Shown: positions 48,946 to 61,466, counted from the stretch's first letter. The stretch is 64,000 nt of DNA from Pteria penguin (GCA_035048485.1 CM068580.1:38226085-38290084), one strand, 5' to 3'. Notes: generated by a model from the letters alone, not told the origin. Program-made: numbers and translations.

Positions 48946-51900
48946 GAAGTACACTTGGGGGGGGGGGGGGTATTATTATTTTTTTTTTATTATTTTTTTT
49001 TTCATTTTTTTTTTAAAGAAGCCTAGGGTTTTTTTTTTACTTTCGCGATTTTGGTTAAGTCAAAAAAAGGTATATATCCTGTATCATTTCGTTGACTTTT
49101 GCTCAATTCTTGCTTAATTAACAGAGATGCAGACACTTTCAGGAAAATCCATATACATATACTTACATATATGAGGCGAATTTGATAAAAATAATTCGAT
49201 CGTATTAAGATTTATAGTAACTCCTTTAATAGTGTTCCGACTCGCTTAATTACAAAGAAACTCTCAGATTTCTGTATGAAAATTCATAGTTCAAAGCGCA
49301 TGTACCCCGTAATTTAGACACGAACTATTCAACCGTTTGAGGTTATGTTGACTTCATTTGCCGTTTGACTTTCACCTACACTACTGACTCCCATGTCCTT
49401 TCCGAAAGTATTGAATTGAAACGTCGCACATCGGCAAGACCTTGACATAGCCAACATTTTGCGACCTTGACCGTTTAATCTTGACCTCATTTGTTGATGT
49501 GATGGTCTTTTAAAACAAGAAACGTATACGTACTATATACCATACTTAACTTATCTACATGTATACATAAACATATCATATCGCGAGCATGTCAAACCAA
49601 CATAAGTTATTACTTTGACCATTTGCTTCATATTCATGAACATTTCTTCATATTGCATTGCACCATAGCCACAGCAGGCATTGGTATTTTATGAACATAT
49701 TTCTTGTTCGCAATTGTTTAACTATTTAAACTTCAGCAGATAGAACGCATTTGATATATTGTACTTCAAATTATGGTCAATGCCTTCTTGTTTACAATTC
49801 GAGTATTTATTACGAATGAAACATAAAAAAGGGTGTCAATTCCCAACTTTAAATTGTGACTTAAAAATCTTAAAACAGACCTTTAATCACCTTAATGGTG
49901 TCTCTGAGATAATTATTCGTGAGAATACTATTTTGGAGAAAGGAATTACTCATAACGTCGAACGAATTTTACATAGCTTATACTTTAATATCGTTCATTT
50001 CACTTGATAAACGCCTAGTGGCCAGAATTTTGAGAATAGTGTGCAGTCTGTTTATCTCGCCGGGACAAATGTCTGGAATACTATAGCCCTAGTGTCGGCG
50101 TCGGTGGCGTTGACAAAAAAACTGCAAAACTATTAAACTTGGGGCTTTCATATTTCACATGTGTATTCCTTGTGAAAAGACCTTGCCATTAGTATCATCA
50201 ATTTTTTTTTACCCCGCGACCTTCATTCACCCTGACTTTTGCTCTACTTTCCAAAAACTTTAATCTTGCCCACGCCTCGACAGTTACTAGGGATATTTCA
50301 CACATGTTCATTATGGCTAGACCTTTATGTCCATACCAAAAGTTTTGACCTTACGATATCGATCTTAAAGTTTGACCCACTTTTCTAAAAACTTTGACCT
50401 TGCCCATCACTCGTCAAATACTGGGGAAGAGCTTTCATATTTCACATTTATGTTCATTGACATCGTGACTAGACTTTTCTGTTTGTAACAAAAGTTTTGA
50501 CCCCACAATTTTGATCTTGAAATTTGAACCTTTTCTTAAACTTCAACCTCAGCAATACCTTTAAAACTATGTAACATAGAGCTTTATCATTTTACATGTA
50601 CATTCCTTGTGACAAGCTCTTGCCCCTGGTTCCATCATTTTGACCCCGCGACCTTGACGTTTAACCTACTTTCCGAAAACTTACCCTTGCCAGTCACTCG
50701 TCAACTACTGGGAGAAGAGCTGTCATATTTCATATTTGTGTTCACTATAGCGATACCTTTCTGTCTGTACCATAATCGTTGACCCCTCGACCTTGATCTT
50801 GAATTAAGAAAACATTGAAAATAAATGCTTCCCCTCTGACAATGCCCCGCTGGAGAGCTATGTTGTCTTCGGACCACTTTTTTTTTTTATCTAGTAATAC
50901 AAGAACACATTGCCCGTTTATCTGAATTATTTTCAGTTATAACTAAGTGTACCAAATATCCAAACAAAATCCCATGACCATGTCTTTTATGAATATCAAG
51001 ATTATTGCGATTTTTCGGGTACACGGACTTGGTGGCTCGGATATTAGCGTCACTTTATCAAAATGATATATCGTGGACCAGTGGTATCCCGCGGTTATCA
51101 GTAAATCGACGTTTTATACTCATCCCCTCCATCTTTGTGAAGGGAGAGGTGTGGTTGGTTAAAAGGCTTAATTGTCATCTCGAATAAGTCCTTGTCAGTA
51201 TTTCCCTTTGTCTGCAAGGTTCGAACCCACGTATAGACAATAAGGAAGGTTTGAAAGTACAGCAAACTGACATGGATTATTTAAGACAGATATGTTTAAT
51301 CCACCGTTAAACGTTACTAGTGATCGTATCTATATGTACATGTACTGAAAGTTAACGTCTGGATCCAACTTGTAAATCTGGGGTTTTTTTATTTCCAGGG
51401 CTGTTCCTACGTTTACAGTCACGAACGGCAAAGGATCACACGTGTCACAGATCTGTTGAATCGCTTGCAAAACATGGGGTCAAAGCATTCCTGAATCTCA
51501 GCAAACTAACGGCATTCCAAATAGGCCGAAACCACTCAACTAACGATTATGTCAAGATAGACTATACCTCCGGAAACGTGTTCCTTGTCGATAAAGTTTT
51601 CCAAGGTTCTGCAAGAGTCAAAACCGAATCCAAAGTTTTGCACATGAAATCGAATTCTGTTCAACAAATTCAGTATCTTAAATGTAAAGATGAAAAGGAT
51701 GTGAATATTCTTATTCCCATGAATCAGCCCGGTGAGTTTATAGAAGCTTTGCCCAGTCCATTGGGCAACGGTCGCATGTCGGTTAATGCCGAAAGTCTGA
51801 TCGCTACTCAGAAATTCCCAATTGTTGTTCGCTTCATCAGTGGCCGGAATCGCCCACGTCTGACATCATTCTCCGGACTTTTCACTCTGTTGGATTCATT

Positions 51901-52234
51901 TGAAGAAACAACCATTTTCGGATGTCTACTGGATTCTCATGGATTTACTATGCTAGAGGTTCCACTTTCCTCGCCACTCACGTTCCAGATTGCACTGAAC
52001 AAAATCGATTTGCATTCACACCCTGTCGTTAAAAAGGCCGAGCGACTCTGCCAGTTGAAGGCTCATATCTTCTTTAGAGAACTGAAATACAAATTTAAGT
52101 TTGCGCAGCGCATTTTGCAGATATCGGGAAAGCGTATGAAGCCCGTGGACGATGACGAGAACGACCCTGGTGATCCACCCAGCGCTGCTAACAGTGCCCG
52201 ATTTGGTGTTACCACTACATATATTTACCTCTGA
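48336..52234 (+). CDS. GAREM/THEMIS-like CABIT-domain protein, gene B, 390 aa
   Basis: Coding exons are 48336-48672 and 51399-52234, with donor GTAACT and acceptor TTTCCAG. The total is 1173 nt ending TGA. The intron splits a Gly codon after the first base, exactly as in gene A. Residues about 38-112 hold FTTEEILQQFTLPQIVKC, LTQPILLFEKRTIRKLL and TIVIPADYDGLF. The CABIT core motif is clear: LKC with C208, seven residues, then ILIPMNQPGEF at 216-226. FPIVVRFISG, EETTIFGCLLDSHGF and LTFQIALNK align with FP-like YPILVRHVIG, EEQTILASTLDQ and VKFKISLND of gene A. The protein is shorter than A: it lacks the acid-rich insert and most of the tail, ending in an acidic patch and FGVTTTYIYL. Start: first ATG in frame, after an A-rich leader (ACAATGAG). 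Confidence 0.82.
48913..49040. repeat. (AAT)n, poly-G and poly-T tracts in gene B intron
   Basis: (AAT)n at about 48913-48942, a G run of about 14 at 48957-48970, then long T runs to about 49040. Low complexity; the ORF through it is not a gene. Confidence 0.9.
50040..50880. repeat. Degenerate repeat block in gene B intron
   Basis: Three diverged units share 'catatttcaca..tgt.ttcatt', 'agttttgacc.cacgat.ttgatcttgaa.tttgacc', 'aaaactttgaccttgccca.cactcgtcaa.tactggg'. It starts near TATCTCGCCGGGACAAATGT and ends near GAGAGCTATGTTGTCTTCGG. It is rich in TTGACC/CTTGACC words. No ORF. Confidence 0.75.
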
Positions 52235-52256
52235 GCTGTGACAGTACAGATGTATA

Positions 52257-52262
52257 AATAAA
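52257..52262 (+). terminator. Polyadenylation signal of CABIT gene B
   Basis: AATAAA lies 22 bases after the TGA stop, in TATAAATAAATG. This gives a very short 3' UTR if used. Confidence 0.55.
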
Positions 52263-54781
52263 TGTATATGGACATATAAAGACATATCCGTGGCTGTTTC
52301 TATAAACTGTGCGTTTATCTTTACGTAAATGTATGTTCCTTTTGTAATAATATAACAATTAATACTATTGTTTTGTAAATATTTCAATGTATATCAACTT
52401 TGATAAATAATATACAACAATCATTGCTTATACTATGCACTTGGATTGCAGATATTTTGATTTTACGTAGCATCTGAATTTAATGATCCCTATACACACG
52501 TTAATAGTGATACGAATGTAGATCAATTTATCATTTAAAGTTCGAGTTGTTGTTACCAACTCCTTGTGGAATGTACATGTATATGTAAAGATTGTCATAT
52601 CATATGGAAACACCACATCTTGTATGTGAAAGCAAGCCCATAAACAGGTTCAGATGAAGGGAGTGCTAAATAGTTTGACCGGAAGAGGTGGGAAGACGAA
52701 CCCTTCCCCTGGATTATGGGCGGAGCTTGGTGCAGTGATGCTACAAGCTACTCTCAAGGTCCGATCCTGTTGAAAGTATTTTGATATTTGAAATCCCCCC
52801 AAAAGTGTTAGTCTGTGAAATAGTCACCTCGAATTAATAATACTTCTCCAGTCTGTCGAATATCAAGCATAAAATGGTATTTATACTTGTATACTTTCGT
52901 ACTTTATTTACTTTCGTATTTTACATGAACGTCACACTTATTCCCTTTGCAGTGTGGAGCTCGTAAAAAAGTTCCCCGCGGAGGGTTTGACTTAAGTGTT
53001 GTTATACCCTTTTTCGTGATGTTATGTGGCTGTGACACTTTCTACACAGTGTTTGTTCACATTCATGTATATATACAGTGCTGAATTATATATGTTTCGT
53101 CTATATGCAAAGGGCATTCACGGCGGGTGTCGCTAGCCAAACCGGAGATGCTTACTCCTCCCGAGCACCTTGTCTCGCCTCTGAATGCCCACTGTGGTAC
53201 ATTGTTGTTAGTGTCATAGTCATGTGACACCAGTTACTTTCGTATTTTATGTTTCCACATTAGATCTAGACTTTCAGTAATTTTTCCGCTAAGGGCTATT
53301 CGTAGCCGTCAATTGATATACAATTATAAACTGTAGAATTGTGACTGTAATTGACATAAACTGACAGAAAATACCATATTTGTAACATTCATAACTATCT
53401 CGAAGCTGGAGGGTTAATGAAATTTAAGTACCACAAAGAAATCCTTACGGATGAAGAACAAGAGCTGTACAGTGTTTCTTAGTAAGTTGTAACGTGTAAG
53501 AATACAGTGAACTTTGATAAGAGGGAAATCGGATTGCAAAATGAGGATAAAGTCAGGCATCCACGACGAGTAAGCATCTCATGCATGTCTACCACGCATG
53601 CTCTGTATAATTCCACATCGAAATTCCAAAAACAATATGGAGAACAATACAATTCGTTTGTCGGGTATGAATTAAGTCTTAACTACATGTGAAGGGTGAA
53701 AATAACATTGAAACAGGGAATAGGCAAGAGTAGAAACACTCTATTTGCATTCCATTCCATTTCTTCCATCCCCTCTCAGTCCCATAGACATAGATTGAAT
53801 AATGTTTCTTGCTAATTGTGCTGGAAATCTTGTGTGTGGATTTCCGTGTAACAGAGCCACACATTCCAAGCCCGTATGTCTCAACATGTCTGCAGAAGCC
53901 TGATATTTTTTCTTGGTTCTGTTTGTGTGCATTTTTCTTTCCATGGACCTTTCTGGTAAGGCACCGTCCATTTGATAATCTGGGGCTGGGTTTTTCAACC
54001 CGGGCAGACTTTTGTTTTTACCTCAACCTTGGGGCAAGGGAATTTTTTTCAGTATAGCCAGAGCAAACTTTTTTTTTCACCAATAAAATATTGTATAATA
54101 ATACAAATTTGATAATAAACACCGGGATTTTGGACAAAATTCTACTTTATTAACCATTTTATATATCAAATATGTATATAGCAGTATTCTGTATTCTGTT
54201 GCGGAGAGTATTCCATTCTTTAGCAGTCAAACCCATCCCAGCTATATTATATGCTTTTGGTCCATCATATTGAGGCCATATACTGGAATGAGGGTGAGGC
54301 AAGAAGCGGGAGGGGAAGGAAGGAGAGAAGGGGGTAGGGGTTTGGGGGAAAGAGGGCTACCTGGGGTAAAAAAAAAACTCGATTGACAGAGAAATGACAA
54401 AAATTCTACAAATTTGAAAAATTTCGGTTCCGCCTCAGTCACGAAATCCACCATGAATTATATAAAGAAAACATTCCACGAAAAGGTCAAAATTTAGCAT
54501 CTTCAAACTGCCATAACTTTTGATAGGATAGAGATATCAGCAAAAGGAAAACTGCTTTGAATTTATCTCACTGAGATCTATCCAAATACATATAGAGATA
54601 TGAATACACTGCAAAATTCACATGGGGTTGCTACTACCCCTGTCTACCCCCATGACCCGTTTTTGGCATATATCCAGTACAAACACTACAGCACTCCAAG
54701 GAAAATATAAAAGCATCTGACTCTGCCGTGTGAAAGAAATCACCATGGAAATGCACTGTTAAGGATATAATAATTAAGAGA
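52263..54781. other. Gene-free stretch after CABIT gene B
   Basis: No recognised exon. It contains the short repeat at 53109-53190. ORFs at 53507-53692, 53741-53998 and 54242-54454 show no family features; the last is a purine-rich strand artefact. Confidence 0.6.
53109..53190 (+). repeat. Copy of the GATGCTCACTC repeat without MITE
   Basis: Contains GGAGATGCTTACTCCTCCCG then AGCACCTTGTCTCGCCTCTG, matching the two halves of the repeat split by the MITE at 45781-45999. It is also bounded by CATTCACGG... and ...GAATGCCC. Confidence 0.6.
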
Positions 54782-55863
54782 AACAAGAGGCCCAAATGGG
54801 CCTATATCGCTCACCTGAGCACAAATTGCTTATTTACAATAAAATGACAGCTCATTTCAGTAGAAAAGACAAGACAAGACAAGACTTTCTATAAGGTTTG
54901 GTGATATTTTGTGCAGTCGTATAGAAGAAGTCCAAAATGTGTCAACCAATCAGAGCCAATGGCGGCCATCTTGGATTACGGATCGGTACGAAAAATACAA
55001 ACTTGGTAGAGGACCTCGACTACTTACTTCCTATGGGGTTTGGTGTAATTCTGTGCAGCGGTTCTGGAGAAGAAGTCGTAAATGCGTCAACCAATCAGAG
55101 CCTATGGCATCCATCTTGGATTACGGATCGGCACGAAAAACACAAACTCTGTAGAGGACCTCGAGTAGTTACTTTCTATGAGGTTTGGTGAAATTCTGTG
55201 CAGCAGTTCTGGAGAAGAAGTCGAAAATGTTTCAACCAATCAGAGCCAATGGCGGCCATCTTGGATTACGGATCGGCACGAAAAACAGAAACGTGGTAGA
55301 GGACCTCGAGTACTTACTTCCTATGAGGTTTGGTGACATTCTGTGCAGCGGTTCTGGAGAAGAAGTCAAAAATGTGTCAACCAATCCTAGCCAATGGCGG
55401 CCATCTTTGATTGCGGGTCGGCACGAAAAACACAAATTTGGTAGAGGACTTTAAGTACTTACTTCCTATGAAGTTTGGTGAAATTCTGTGCAGCGGTTCT
55501 GGAGAAGAAGTCGAAAATGTTTCAACCAATCAGAGCCAATGGCGGCCATCTCGGATTACGGATCGGCACGAAAAACAAAAACGTGGTAGAGGACCTCGAG
55601 TACTTACTGCCTATGAGGTTTGGTGGAATTTTGTGCAGCCGTTCTGGAGAAGAAGTCAAAAATGTTTCAACCAATCAGAGCCAATGACAGCCATCTTGAA
55701 TTACGGATGGGCACGAAAAACACAAACTTGGTAGAGGATCTCGAGTACTTACTTCCTATGAAATTTGGTGAAATTCTGTGCAGCGGTTCTGGAGAAGAAG
55801 TGGAAAATGTAGAAAAGCTAACGACAGACGGACGACAGACGACGGACGGTGATTGATCACAAT

Positions 55864-55897
<34 letters not shown>
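54782..55897 (-). repeat. 'CACCTGAGCC' family element with 140-150-bp tandem units
   Basis: Begins AACAAGAGGCCCAAATGGGC (AGGCCCAAATGGGCCT hairpin) and GCTCACCTGAGC. It ends with a hairpin AGCTCACTTGAGCC-tt-CGGCTCAGGTGAGCT followed by AAAA. Between lie about six tandem units with 'gtagaggacctcgagtacttacttcctatgaggtttggtgaaattctgtgcagcggttctggagaagaag', 'caaccaatcagagccaatggcggccatcttggattacgg'. The open frames are by-products of the repeat. Inverted relative to the copies at 23927 and 58883. Confidence 0.9.
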
Positions 55898-55898
<1 letters not shown>

Positions 55899-55972
55899 CA
55901 AAGAAAAGAAAAAACAAAAACACCCCCCCCCCAAAAAAAACCAAAAAAAAAACCCCAACAAACAAACAAACA

Positions 55973-57057
55973 ACAAGAGCAACGCCTAGCGTGGCATAAT
56001 ACTCCCGTCGCTTATTTGGACGGGATCAATGTGAACGTATAGTTTTATTACCCCCAAACATGGGTCTCTTTGGTAATACTTTTATGAAGTACTGAAATCC
56101 AAAAAGAGGTATCCAAGTCCCATAACTCTGTAACAACAAAATGGAATTTGTTCAAAACTGAAAAGTGGCTTCTCCTACACTATTTAAGCATTCTGTATAC
56201 GTTTGATGAAAAACAGCTGAGGTTTACTTGAGTCATCACGTTACATAGCATCCCCATAGCATCTTATCATAGTAACAAAGTTTTATTCAATTTGCATGAT
56301 GTGACCTTTACCTTTGACCTATGACCTTGTGTCAAGGTCATGACATACCCTTGCGTACTAAGTAACAATTCTGTGAAATATTATTGAAATCCATGCACAG
56401 GGGAAGAAGTTATGGCCCGAACAAGGTTTTACTCACTGTGCATGTTGTGACCTTGACCTTTGACAATCAAGGTCATAATACACCCTTGGGTGCTAAGTAA
56501 CAATTCTGTGAAATATTATTGAAATCTATGCACAGGGGAAGAAGTGATGGCCCGAACAAGGTTTTACTCACTTTGCATGTTGTGACCTTGACCTTTGACC
56601 TATGACCTTGGGTCAAGTGAAACAATTCTGTGAAATATTAGTGAAATACATGCACAGGGGAAGAGGTTATGGCCTGAACAAGGTTTTACTCATTTTTCAT
56701 GTTGTGACCTTGACCTTAGACCTATGACATTGGGTCAAGATCATAACACACCTTTGGGACCTAAGTAACAATTCTGTGAAATATTATTGAAATCCATGAA
56801 CAGGGGAAGAAGTTATGGCCCGGACAAGGTTTTACTCACTTTGCATGTTGTAACCATGACCTTTGACCTAGGACTTTGAGTGAGGGTCATGACACACCCT
56901 TGGGTCCTAAGTAACAATTCTGTGAAATACTATTGAAATCCATGCACAGGGGAAGAAGTTATGGCCCGGACAAGCTTATCCCGGACGCCGGACGACGGAC
57001 GCCGGATGGACAACGCCATAACATAATACGCCCCGACTTAAGCCGGGCGTATAAAAA
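55973..57057 (+). repeat. AACAAGA element with about 130-150-bp tandem units rich in TGACCT
   Basis: Begins AACAAGAGCAACGCCTAGCG, TGGCATAATACTCCCGTCGC and ends with ACGCCC-cgacttaagcc-GGGCGT then ATAAAAA. The centre has about five units with 'ttttactcactttgcatgttgtgaccttgacctttgacctatgacctt', 'cacccttgggt.ctaagtaacaattctgtgaaatattattgaaatccatgcacaggggaagaagttatggcccg'. Related to 11187-11632 by its ends. Confidence 0.9.
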
Positions 57058-57060
57058 ACA

Positions 57061-57498
57061 CACACATTTAAGAACATCAGAAAGTGCAGATATGATACCG
57101 ACGGTCAATTGATATGACAATAGTCAATCAATCTGAGTAAACCGTGCTCTGCCGATGTGGAAGCGAGCTCAGACCCTTGATCTGTAACAGTAAGGGGGAA
57201 TGAGGTTCAGACCATTTCTCCTTTGAAAAGGGTTTCAACAAGGCTCATCATATAGTCCCCACCCACCTGATAGTCAATGTGCACGTTCAAGTAAACATCT
57301 CTATATAAGACTTATCGAATTTTGATAAAAGCCCTGAAACAATTTTCGAAAACTTTTCTTCTAAATTTATGATACCTGTAACCCTGAGTTGAAAGTTCCA
57401 ACGCTGTATTTTTGTGTGCGAACACTTAGTGCAGGTGCTGGCAAATCGAACCAAGTGAATTTTATAAATACCATGATTGGAGTCTAGTCTAGGAATTC
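57061..57498. other. Spacer without recognised gene
   Basis: Nothing recognised between the tandem-repeat element and the broken reverse transcriptase. Confidence 0.5.
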
Positions 57499-57967
57499 TT
57501 AATCTGTATCTAAATAAGGGAAATTTGCAATAAGAAATCTAAAATCGTCATGTTTATCGTTAATATTTATACGCACTTTATTGTTAATTATCTTGATGTA
57601 TAGGTATAAGAAAAGTGTTTCTGTATCACAAATATTGTCTTTGTTTAACTGACGTTCAGGTGGATATATGCCAGCTATATATCTTTCAAACCCAGGGTTA
57701 TCTATAACTAAGCTAGATGTCGTCAAGATACATGTGTATGTAGCTAGAGGTATCATCCAACATCTCAATAAGGTTGAATCGTTTAGATTTTTGAATAAAA
57801 TGCATGAAATCCCCCACATAACAATATAGAAACAAATCTGCTATAAGAGGTGCGCAGTTAGTACCCACAGAAATTCCAACCATCTGCTGATAAATCTTGT
57901 TATTAAATTCAAGTAACAAATATAGTAGGTTTATCCATGATTCAACCAATGAAGAACAAAAGATCAT
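57499..57967 (-). mobile_element. Broken reverse transcriptase fragment, possibly Penelope-like
   Basis: Two overlapping minus-strand frames. The first has NNKIYQQMVGISVGTNCAPL and ADLFLYCYVGDFM, then HMYLDDI (the catalytic YLDD). The second continues the same protein after a frame change: VIDNPGFERYIAGIYPPERQ and NDKHDDFRFLIANFPYLDTD. The 'MGTNCAPLLADLFLY' and 'DKRDDFxFxIVNFPxL' pattern is one I associate with Penelope-like (Neptune/Poseidon) elements, but this is from memory. It is a fragment with a frameshift near 57715, inactive. Confidence 0.7.
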
Positions 57968-58054
57968 AATAACTTAAGATGTTGTGTGATGTATAATTCT
58001 GGCGAGCGAAGCTAACACCTAACTTTTTTTTCCAAAGTATGATTTTAGATTACA

Positions 58055-58354
58055 CTAGTCTATTGGAGACAGATTATTTTTTTTCTTCTCTGTGTAACTG
58101 AGCAAAATTATTATTATTTCAAAAAATCCCCCCACCCCGAATATCAAATGGACGGTGCTTAATTGTATGATGGAATCTGAAATCGTTGTTTCCACAGCTA
58201 CACGATCGAATGTCAGTTTCTTGTCTATGATTTCAGTTATAAATTCATTTTTAATACTGTTTGTAATTGTATATTTAACATTCTTAAGCGGATCTAGAAA
58301 TGATGTCGGGTGGTTTATAATTCTACACTTCAATTTTGCTGCAGGAATTGGCAT
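58055..58354 (-). CDS. Unrecognised ORF next to the RT fragment
   Basis: 99-codon minus-strand frame with protein-like composition in its first 70 codons (RIINHPTSFLDPLKNVKYTI, EIIDKKLTFDRVAVETTISD). It has no domain I recognise. It lies just upstream of the RT fragment on the same strand, so it may be part of that element. The opposite strand is also open (58155-58424), so chance cannot be excluded. Confidence 0.2.
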   Translation of the reverse strand: MPIPAAKLKCRIINHPTSFLDPLKNVKYTITNSIKNEFITEIIDKKLTFDRVAVETTISDSIIQLSTVHLIFGVGGFFEIIIILLSYTEKKKNNLSPID

Positions 58355-58369
58355 TACTTGTGGTTACAA

Positions 58370-58480
58370 ATCTATCTATCTATTTATATATCTATTTAGT
58401 CTATCTATCTATCTATCTATCTAAATATCTATCTATATCTATCTATCTATCTATCGCCGGATCGATCGATCGATCGATAC
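58370..58480. repeat. (ATCT)n and (GATC)n microsatellite
   Basis: CTATCTATCTATCTATCTAT with interruptions, followed by GATCGATCGATCGATCGAT at 58461-58480. Confidence 0.95.
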
Positions 58481-58882
58481 TACTCGCCCTCCAGGTGGAG
58501 TAGTCTGAGTAGCACGGTGTGCGATGCTAAAAGTAGGGTAGAAAGAGAAATCTTAAAAAGACGTGAAAAGAGGATAGTGAGTTTAATGGTAATGGGAAAA
58601 GATAAGAAGCAAGTATATTAAAAAAATGATAAAAGCGTAAATTTTACTTAGGGATTTATATGGTGTACTTTACTCGCTGCTGATTTGAACTGGTCAATAT
58701 CAGTGAGACAACACTGTCGGGTAATCGATTCCAGTGTACAATGGTTAACGGACAGTATGAATATTTAAGCACAATTTGGGTGGTCCGTATTTGTCTAAAG
58801 GACATGAAATCATGGAATCTGTCTGTCGTGTTGGTCGTACAAGTTGCGGGTCATTCATGATGGCAACTTTGTCATTGATTAT

Positions 58883-61466
58883 TAGCTCACCTGAGCCAAA
58901 GGCTCAAGTGAGCTATTGGCATCACTCTTCGTCCGTCGTCTGTCGTCCGTCCGTAAACTTTTCACATTTTCAACTTCTTCTTCAGAACCGCTTAAAGGAT
59001 TTACATGAAACTTGGTGTGGATGAAGTACTAGGGGTCCTCTACCAAGTTTGTTCATTTCATATAAATCCCTCAATAGGTGGCGCCACCATTGCTAAAAAT
59101 AGATCTCAGAGGGTACCCCTCTTTGAAAATCTTCTTCTCCAGAACCAGTGTATGGACTATTAAACTAATGGCATCTGAGTGATCTAGAAGGATGTATGTC
59201 TAAAGTTTGTTCATATCGTTGAAATCCGATAAATAATTTTTGACGTTTTTTTTACGTTTTTTTTGGACTTTGTAATTTTAATGCAGAAAAGAAGTATTTT
59301 TGTCTTTTAGTAAACATTGATGCATTAATTTGGTTTAAGTTGATGATCTTTTTATGATGAGAAATACTACTGCGAAGAAAATTTTTCAATATTTCATTTT
59401 TTGGATTTTTTATGAATTTTCTAAGACTTTCAAGAAAAAGGGGGGTGGGACAATTGGTGTAAAACATTTCACAGTTTGAACTTTTTCTTCAGAACCACTT
59501 GCTGGAATTCAATGAAACTTGGCATGCATCAAGTACTCAAGGTCCCCGACAAATGTGGTCATCTTTGTCAGGATCCATCAATAGGTGGCGCCACCACAGG
59601 CAAAAGTAGGTCAAAGAGGGTACCCTACTTTGACAAACTTCTTCTTCAGACCGGGGGCATACAGAGACTAACCGAATGCATAGGAATGATCTAGAGGGAT
59701 GTGTGAAGAAGTGTTGTTATTTTTGGTTCCATTCCGAAATCAAATTTTTGACGTTTTTTCATTTTTATTTTGGACTTTGTTATTTTAATGCATTGAAGAG
59801 TTATTATTTTCTTTTAGTAAACATTGATGCATTCATTTAGTTTCATTTAATCATTTCTATGGTAAGGAATGCTGGTGTGAAGGAATTTTTTCAATATCTC
59901 GATTTTTGAATTTTTTATGAATTTTTTAAGACTTCCAAGAAAAGGGGGGGGGGGGGACAATTTTTCATATCTTCAACTTGATCTACAGAACAACTTGAAG
60001 GATTGTGATAAAACTGGTTAGGATGCAAGTACTCATAGTCCTTTTCAAAGGTTTTGTTTTTTGTGCGGATCATCCAAATTGGTTAACAGATAATGCCACC
60101 ATGTCTAAAAGTAGGTCTCACAATGGTACATATACCACTAGGTAATTGAAATATGGAGAGTAGCGGTTCAAATCCAGCTGTGGTCAAAAAAATTTTTTTT
60201 TTTTTTTACACATCTAAATAAGTTTTTAGATGTTTCTCAACACTCAACATATGAAATTAGGAATTTTACGTTTAAGACTTCCAAAAAAAAAAAGGGGGGG
60301 GGGGGGGGGGGGTTTGGCCATTTTTCACATTTTCAACTTTTTCTACAAAACTGTTTGAAGGATTTTAATAAATCTTGGTAGAAATAAGTCACTTATGATC
60401 CTCTTCAAATTCTGTTGTTTTCGTCCAGACCTCTTTACAGGTGGCGCCACCATAGTCAAGAGTAGGTCACAAAAGAGTTCCCTCGTTTAACAATATTCTT
60501 TTTCATACGGGCTGTATACAGATACGGGCTGTATACAGAGACAAACAGAATGCATAGAAATGATCTAGAGGGATGAGTGAAGATGTATTGTCATTTTGGT
60601 TCCCTTCCAAAATCAAATTTTAGAATTTTTTTTCGACATTTCTTTGGACTTGGTGATTCAATGCAGAAAAAAGTGTCATATTTCCTAGTTAATTGATAAT
60701 GATGATTTCTTATGGACTATTGTGATCATAATTATGGTAAGGATTGTTACTTTGAAAGAATTTTGTCAATATCGCAATTTTTGGATTTTCTATGAATTTT
60801 TTAAGACTTCCAAATGAGGGTGTATAGGAACAATTCAATCACATTTTTCACTTCTGCTGTTATACCACATGAAAGATTTTAATGAAAAATGGAATACATG
60901 AAGTACTAAAAGTCCTCTATAAATTTGGTAAATTTCATCCAAATTGGTTAACAGATAATGCCACCATGTCTAAAAAGCAGTTCTCACAATAGTACATATA
61001 CCACTTGGTAATTGAAATATGGAGAGTAGCGGTTCAAATCCAGCTGTGGTCAAATTTTTTTTTTCATTTCTTTACACATCTAAATAAGATTTTAGATGTT
61101 TCTCAACACTCAACATATGAAATTAGGCAATTTTAAGTTAGATCTGGACAATATTTGAAACAATTGTTGTTCATGACCCAGACTTGAAATCAGTCAACAA
61201 AAGGCCCCACCTAAAGAAAATGACTAACTTGTTGCCCTGAATGACTTCTTGCAGAGACAAAGGAAATGCTTAATATCAAAATCACCTGAATGGATGTGCA
61301 AAAAAGTGTTGTTTTTTATTCTAGCCTGAAATAAAATTTGACATATTTTCAACATCTGTGTTGACTTGGTCACATTAATGCAAAAATAAATGAATTTTTC
61401 CTTCATGCATGACTGATAATATAGGTACTCAGGTGAGCGATATAGGCCCACTTGGGCCTCTTGTTT
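58883..61466 (+). repeat. Large 'CACCTGAGCC' composite repeat, about 2.6 kb
   Basis: Starts with the hairpin TAGCTCACCTGAGCC-aaa-GGCTCAAGTGAGCTA and ends GGTGAGCGATATAGGCCCAC, TTGGGCCTCTTGTTTTT. About five diverged internal units each contain 'ttcacattttcaacttcttcttcagaac', 'ggtggcgccaccat', 'aattttttggattttttatgaattt.ttaagacttcc' and a purine tract (A run then G run). The central part is closely similar to 23927-25201. No protein is encoded. Confidence 0.9.

Noticed and set aside
54909..55856. Overlapping plus-strand frames with repeated 'GSGEEV..NQSQWRPSWITD' peptides
   Set aside because: They arise from the 140-150-bp tandem units of a mobile repeat; several frames are open at once and the array is bounded by repeat ends, so they are not a repeat protein.
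58155..58424. Hydrophobic plus-strand ORF resembling a small membrane protein
   Set aside because: It is the reverse strand of a more protein-like frame and runs into an ATCT microsatellite.
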